Shown one piece after another: positions 6,557-10,523 of a stretch of DNA of 10,523 nt. The notes below the pieces were generated by a model. The model saw only the letters and a program-made list of their open reading frames with translations. It made no database searches and was not told the DNA's origin. How positions within the stretch are numbered: the first letter of the stretch is position 1; the number at the start of each line of letters is the position of its first letter. Origin of the DNA: an uncultured Muribaculaceae bacterium. GTDB taxonomy: Bacteria > Bacteroidota > Bacteroidia > Bacteroidales > Muribaculaceae. A program made the translations under genes and the position numbers. The stretch spans positions 1-10,523 of the forward strand of contig CAJTOB010000071.1 in NCBI GenBank assembly GCA_910578035.1, read 5' to 3'.

Positions 6557-9500
6557 TTAATTCAAGTTTTTACGCTCAAGTTTGAATTCGAATTCAAGGC
6601 TTGAGAGAGTATCGATAAGTGTTTTGTCGGGTTTAATCCGCAAGCCCGAGCTGAAATGGAGTTTACGCCCGATTTCTGGGTCGAAAATCGTAAGGGTAAG
6701 CGGTACTGCATCTGGGTCTTCGTTTTGTCCGATGTCCTGCAGGAGTTCGTCGAGTTGTCTTAACTGCCCTGTGGTGCTTGATATTTCCATGCCGGTCACA
6801 AGTTTGCCGTGAAGACCGTCGAGCGGGAGCACTTTGTCTACGCCGAAGCGTAAGTTTGTGGCACCGGTGGTCTTGTTGCGGACGGACCGGAATGTTCCGC
6901 TCACATATATCGCAGAGCCGGGCGTGCACAGATGTCCGAACTCGGCACGCTGTTTTTCAAACATGGTGAAGTCTGTGACCCCTGAGAAGTCCTCTACTTT
7001 CACAATCAGCATGCTGCCTCCGTTGAAAGTCTGTTTTTCCTCGAGGGCTGTCACCATGCCGGCAAATGATACAGGAGTTGGTGTCGGCTGGCTGATTTCA
7101 TTTTTCTCGACGGCGGTGTATGGCACGCCGTAGTTTACGTCGAGCCAGTATGGGTCGAGCGGATGAGCCGACAGATACATTCCCACGAGTTCGCGCTCTT
7201 TGTTAAGGCGGGTGAGATTATCCCACGAAGGAGAACTCGGTATCGCAGGGCGTGTCTGCGCCTTGAAATCGTCATCGTCGAAACTGAAGAGCGAGGAGGC
7301 CTGCATTTTTTCTTCGCTCTGGCGCTGCGCGCCGTAGCGAAGTAGCAGTTCGGCTGCGGTCTCGCCGCGTTTGCCGGCTTCGGCAACGAGGTCTTCGCGT
7401 TTTATGCCCTCGAAGCAGTCGAATGCGCCGGCTATCACAAGGTTATCGAATACACGGCGGTTGAGTGTGCCGGCTGGCACGCGCTCTACAAAGTCGTAGA
7501 TGTCTTTGAATGGGCCGCCTTTTTCGCGGGTCTCGACGATGTTGCGCACAACGTCGTTTCCGACGCCCTTGATAGCCGACAGTCCGAAGCGGATAACGTC
7601 GTTGCCGGTTACACTGAATGTTGCGTACGATTCGTTGATGTCAGGTCCTTTGACACTGAGCCCCATGGCCTTGCATTCGTCCATGTAGAAACTCAGTTTT
7701 GTTATATCCGAAAGGTTTCGGCTGAGCACAGCTGCCATGTATTCGGCCGGATAGTTCGCTTTGAGATAGCCGGTCTGGAATGCTACCCAGCTGTAGCATG
7801 TGGCGTGGCTTTTATTGAAAGCGTAAGATGCGAATTTTTCCCATTCACCCCATATTTTTGACAGAACATCGGCTGAGTGGCCGTTTTTCTGGCCGCCTTC
7901 GAGGAACAAGCCTTTGAGCTCGTTCATCTTTTCGATGAGCTTTTTACCCATTGCTTTACGCAGGGTATCGCTCTGGCCTCGTGTGAAGTTGGCGAGAAGG
8001 CGCGAAAGAAGCATGACCTGTTCCTGATATACTGTGATGCCATATGTATCCTTTAGATACATTTCCATTTCGGGTATATCGTAGACGATAGGTTCGATGC
8101 CGTGTTTGCGGGCAATGAAGTCGGGAATTTTTTCCATAGGCCCCGGGCGGTAGAGGGCATTCATGGCGATGAGGTCTTCGAATACACTCGGTTTTAGTTC
8201 TCGCAGATATCGCTGCATGCCCGGCGATTCGAACTGGAATGTTCCTACGGTAGAGCCCCGGCTGTACAGTTCGTATGTTTTGGGATCGTCGATTGGTATA
8301 TTGTCTATATCGACGTCTATTCCGCGCGAACGCTTGATGTTGGTCACAGCATCGCGTATGATAGACAATGTTTTAAGCCCCAGGAAGTCCATTTTGATGA
8401 GGCCGGTGTCTTCGATGACAGAGCCTTCATACTGGGTCACAAGGATTCGGTCGCCGTTTTTGTCGGCCGCGGTGCTGACGGGCACCCAGTCGGTCACGTC
8501 GTCGCGGCATATGATAACGCCGCAGGCATGGACGCCGGTGTTGCGTACGGTTCCCTCGAGTTTGTCGGCATAGTGGAGAATGTCGCGGACATCGCTGTTT
8601 TTCTCCATTTCGCTCTGGAAATCACTCAGATAATTCACACAGTTTGCCACTGTCGGTTTAAGTTCCTTCTCGTGGTTGGGGTCGCGCGGGTCTATCGGCA
8701 TGTGCGCCGGAATCATCTTGGTGAGGTTGTTGGCGGTCGCGACTGGATATTTCATCACTCGCGCTACGTCTTTGATGGCTGTTTTGGCTGCCATCGTGCC
8801 ATATGTGATGATGTGTGCCACGTTCGGGGCTCCGTAGCGCTGTGTCACATAGTTGAGTACTATCTCGCGCCCGTCATCATCGAAGTCTACGTCGATATCG
8901 GGGAGCGAGATGCGGTCGGGGTTAAGGAATCGTTCGAAAAGGAGGTCGTATTTGAGAGGGTCTATCTGAGTTATACCGAGGCAGTAGGCCACCACAGAGC
9001 CTGCCGCCGAACCTCGGCCGGGGCCAATGCTCACACCAAGGTCGCGTCCTGCACGGATAAAGTCTTGCACAATAAGGAAGTAGCCTGGAAAACCCATGGT
9101 CTTCATCACATGCAACTCGAAGAGAATGCGGTTGTTCACTTCTTCATCGAGCGGAGTGCCATAGCGCTTTGCCGCGCCTTCGTATGTTATTTTTTTAAGA
9201 TAGTCAGACTCAAATTTTATACGGTAGAGTTTATCATAGCCCCCGAGGCGGTCGATTTGTTTTTTTCCGGCAGCCTCGTCCATCACAACTTCGCCGTGCT
9301 CGTTGCGTGTGAACTCGTCGTAAAGTTCCTGCTCGGTGATGCGCGAACGGTATTCTTCTTCTGTTCCGAAGTCTTCGGGTATGGCGAAGTTCGGCATAAT
9401 CGGGGCATGGTCTATGCTGTATTCCTCAACTTTTCCGGCTATTTCAAGCGTCGTTTCTAGAGCCTCGGGTATGTCGGCGAAGAGCGCGCTCATCTCGTTT

Positions 9501-10384
9501 GTGGTTTTCAACCATTCTTGCTTGGTGTAAACCATGCGGTTTTCGTCGCTAAGGTAATGGTTGGTAGCCAGACAGATAAGTCGGTCGTGCGCCTCGGCAT
9601 CGGCTTCGTCTACGAAGTGGGCGTCGTTTGTCGCAACAAGTTTTACGCCATATTTGCGGGCCAGAGCGATAAGGTGAGGCTCGATTTCCATCTGGCGCTC
9701 ATAGACATCGCGGCTTGCGCGGACTGCTGTTGCTTTATGCCGCTGTAGCTCAATATAATAGTCATCGCCAAAGGTCTGTTTGAACCAGGCCACACTTGCG
9801 TCGGCTTTCTCAAAGTCGCGTGCCTGCAGCAGGCGGGGAATTTCGCCGCCCAGACATGCCGAGCATACAATCAGGCCTTCATGATGTGCAGCAAGAGCAG
9901 CTTTATCGGTGCGTGGATGGTGGTAGAAACCTTCGGTCCACGCCTGTGATACAAGCTTTATAAGATTTTTATAACCTGTGAGATTTTTTGCAAGCACAAC
10001 AAGGTGACGGCCCTTGTCGGTCTTGTCGCCTCTGTCTTTCAGAGAGTTGTTTGCAACATACATTTCACACCCGATGATGGGTTTGAGATGTTTCGCTTTG
10101 GCTTTGGCCAGTTCGGCCTCTGCTGCTGCTATAGCTACGGTGTCGCCTGAAGCTGTGGCTTCTTCCAGTGCTTTCTGGGCAGCACCCACACTCTCTTTTA
10201 CCTTTTTGTTGTGTTTCTTTATGCTATTGGTAAATTCTTTGATACCGAACATGTTGCCATGATCCGTCAACGCCAGGGCCGGCATGCCGTCTGCCACCGC
10301 TTTTTTGATAAGATCGGGCAGACTCGACAGACCGTCGAGCAGAGAATAATGGGAATGGACGTGTAGATGTACGAATGATGACAT
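6557..10384 (-). CDS. dnaE: DNA polymerase III alpha subunit (replicative polymerase)
   Basis: This 1275-residue C-family polymerase catalyses chromosomal DNA synthesis in the replisome. Order of parts: PHP domain (about 1-290), palm/thumb/fingers (about 410-910), helix-hairpin-helix near GLSAIKGVG (934-942), OB fold (about 1104-1190) and C-terminal domain. Catalytic aspartates are Asp498 and Asp500 in PDIDVDFDD and Asp666 in KMDFLGL, corresponding to E. coli Asp401, Asp403 and Asp555. A possible beta-clamp motif is QASSLF (1028-1033). The PHP domain keeps a full ligand set (His8, His10, Asp17, His42, Glu107, His127, Cys177, Asp254, His256), which E. coli DnaE lacks. An Ala/Lys/Glu-rich helical insertion of about 40 residues (about 59-98) lies between His42 and Glu107; Bacteroides DnaE has a comparable one. 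It is longer than E. coli DnaE (1160). The gene leads the operon, with a promoter about 15 nt upstream of the ATG. Confidence 0.98.
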   Translation of the reverse strand: MSSFVHLHVHSHYSLLDGLSSLPDLIKKAVADGMPALALTDHGNMFGIKEFTNSIKKHNKKVKESVGAAQKALEEATASGDTVAIAAAEAELAKAKAKHLKPIIGCEMYVANNSLKDRGDKTDKGRHLVVLAKNLTGYKNLIKLVSQAWTEGFYHHPRTDKAALAAHHEGLIVCSACLGGEIPRLLQARDFEKADASVAWFKQTFGDDYYIELQRHKATAVRASRDVYERQMEIEPHLIALARKYGVKLVATNDAHFVDEADAEAHDRLICLATNHYLSDENRMVYTKQEWLKTTNEMSALFADIPEALETTLEIAGKVEEYSIDHAPIMPNFAIPEDFGTEEEYRSRITEQELYDEFTRNEHGEVVMDEAAGKKQIDRLGGYDKLYRIKFESDYLKKITYEGAAKRYGTPLDEEVNNRILFELHVMKTMGFPGYFLIVQDFIRAGRDLGVSIGPGRGSAAGSVVAYCLGITQIDPLKYDLLFERFLNPDRISLPDIDVDFDDDGREIVLNYVTQRYGAPNVAHIITYGTMAAKTAIKDVARVMKYPVATANNLTKMIPAHMPIDPRDPNHEKELKPTVANCVNYLSDFQSEMEKNSDVRDILHYADKLEGTVRNTGVHACGVIICRDDVTDWVPVSTAADKNGDRILVTQYEGSVIEDTGLIKMDFLGLKTLSIIRDAVTNIKRSRGIDVDIDNIPIDDPKTYELYSRGSTVGTFQFESPGMQRYLRELKPSVFEDLIAMNALYRPGPMEKIPDFIARKHGIEPIVYDIPEMEMYLKDTYGITVYQEQVMLLSRLLANFTRGQSDTLRKAMGKKLIEKMNELKGLFLEGGQKNGHSADVLSKIWGEWEKFASYAFNKSHATCYSWVAFQTGYLKANYPAEYMAAVLSRNLSDITKLSFYMDECKAMGLSVKGPDINESYATFSVTGNDVIRFGLSAIKGVGNDVVRNIVETREKGGPFKDIYDFVERVPAGTLNRRVFDNLVIAGAFDCFEGIKREDLVAEAGKRGETAAELLLRYGAQRQSEEKMQASSLFSFDDDDFKAQTRPAIPSSPSWDNLTRLNKERELVGMYLSAHPLDPYWLDVNYGVPYTAVEKNEISQPTPTPVSFAGMVTALEEKQTFNGGSMLIVKVEDFSGVTDFTMFEKQRAEFGHLCTPGSAIYVSGTFRSVRNKTTGATNLRFGVDKVLPLDGLHGKLVTGMEISSTTGQLRQLDELLQDIGQNEDPDAVPLTLTIFDPEIGRKLHFSSGLRIKPDKTLIDTLSSLEFEFKLERKNLN
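6582..6597. repeat. 16-bp perfect palindrome inside the 3' end of dnaE
   Basis: TTGAATTCGAATTCAA is its own reverse complement and encodes part of Leu-Glu-Phe-Glu-Phe-Lys, about ten residues before the DnaE C-terminus. It arises from two adjacent GAATTC units. Flanking CAAG (6577-6580) and CTTG (6600-6603) extend the symmetry imperfectly. In RNA it could form a weak hairpin; no function is evident and it may simply reflect an alternating Glu-Phe strand. Confidence 0.5.
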
Positions 10385-10406
10385 AATTATTTGGAGAAAA
10401 ACTTTC

Positions 10407-10436
10407 CAAAATTACAAAAAAAACTCCACACAGCAA
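10407..10436 (-). promoter_or_regulatory. Bacteroidetes-type promoter of the dnaE operon
   Basis: On the minus strand TAATTTTG (10414..10407) matches the -7 consensus TAnnTTTG, and TTG (10436..10434) sits 19 nt upstream as the -33 element. Transcription would start near 10400, giving a leader of about 15 nt before the dnaE ATG. No other such pair is seen between the five genes, so this probably drives the whole unit. Confidence 0.65.
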
Positions 10437-10467
10437 TTACCTCTAATTTTTATACACATTAATTAAT

Positions 10468-10484
10468 ACAATGATTCGGTAAAA
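10468..10484 (+). repeat. 17-bp repeat, right copy (inverted relative to 39-55)
   Basis: ACAATGATTCGGTAAAA on the plus strand is identical to the reverse complement of 39-55. This copy supplies the left arm of the palindrome at 10475-10493. Similarity continues weakly outside the 17 bp (AA upstream, and A/T-rich with a one-base shift downstream). Confidence 0.55.
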
Positions 10485-10493
10485 ATTACCGAA
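10475..10493. promoter_or_regulatory. Perfect 8-bp inverted repeat upstream of the dnaE promoter
   Basis: TTCGGTAA, a 3-nt AAA spacer and TTACCGAA form a perfect dyad in AT-rich intergenic DNA. It lies about 40 bp upstream of the predicted -33 element of dnaE. It could be a binding site for a dimeric regulator acting on dnaE or on an unseen neighbour to the right, or a short terminator stem of that neighbour (the 3-nt loop is tight). The symmetry is directly visible; the role is inferred. Confidence 0.45.
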
Positions 10494-10523
10494 GTAGTTG
10501 AAAGTTAAGTTAATATATCGAAT

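Noticed and set aside
8528..9460. A 310-codon open frame on the plus strand opposite dnaE
   Set aside because: It runs antisense through the conserved DnaE polymerase core, shows no recognisable motif or start signal, and such frames are common opposite GC-balanced genes.
39..10484. A 10.4-kb invertible segment flanked by the 17-bp repeats
   Set aside because: There is no recombinase in the window and the interval holds essential dnaE. A 17-bp match alone is weak evidence, so it is kept only as a repeat needing a genome-wide check.
10496..10523. A plus-strand promoter pointing to a divergent gene beyond the right edge
   Set aside because: A TTG lies at 10498-10500, but the window ends before the position where a TAnnTTTG element would be.

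Overview
The window looks like chromosome from a Bacteroidales bacterium, plausibly the Muribaculaceae (gut S24-7 group). Four things point there: (1) two start-proximal promoters of the Bacteroidetes type (TTG, 19-20 nt, TAnnTTTG) and no clear Shine-Dalgarno sequences; (2) a DUF4831 protein, a family known from Bacteroidetes; (3) a DnaE with the long PHP-domain insertion typical of that phylum; (4) a TPR / transmembrane / helix-turn-helix regulator of a Bacteroidetes style. The family-level placement is inference.

All six supported genes lie on the minus strand, so the window reads right to left. Five form what looks like one transcription unit from a promoter at about 10407-10436: dnaE (replicative polymerase alpha subunit), 35 nt gap, trxA-like thioredoxin, 4-nt GTGA overlap, nnr (NADHX/NADPHX repair enzyme, GTG start), 7 nt gap, a secreted DUF4831 protein, 1-nt TGATG overlap, and a cytoplasmic Sel1-repeat protein. 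A 14-bp imperfect hairpin follows the last stop codon. The tight spacing suggests translational coupling. The products are mixed (replication, redox, cofactor repair, two of unknown role), so this reads as a housekeeping operon rather than one pathway.

After 218 nt comes a separately transcribed gene, with its own good promoter at 1668-1699. It encodes a predicted membrane-spanning one-component regulator: lipoprotein-like signal, extracytoplasmic TPRs, transmembrane helix, coiled coil and C-terminal helix-turn-helix. Its coding sequence is a compositional mosaic, changing from about 54% GC in the 5' part to about 33% GC in the 3' part within a few tens of bases near nt 1200.

The points most worth a second look are: the GC breakpoint in the regulator gene; an apparently degraded epimerase site in an otherwise intact Nnr; a DnaE PHP domain keeping all nine metal ligands of the proofreading mycobacterial type; and a 17-bp sequence present in opposite orientations at the two ends of the window, one copy being half of a palindrome upstream of the dnaE promoter. 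I found no CRISPR array, tRNA, rRNA, insertion sequence or defence system. No clearly new biological system is evident.
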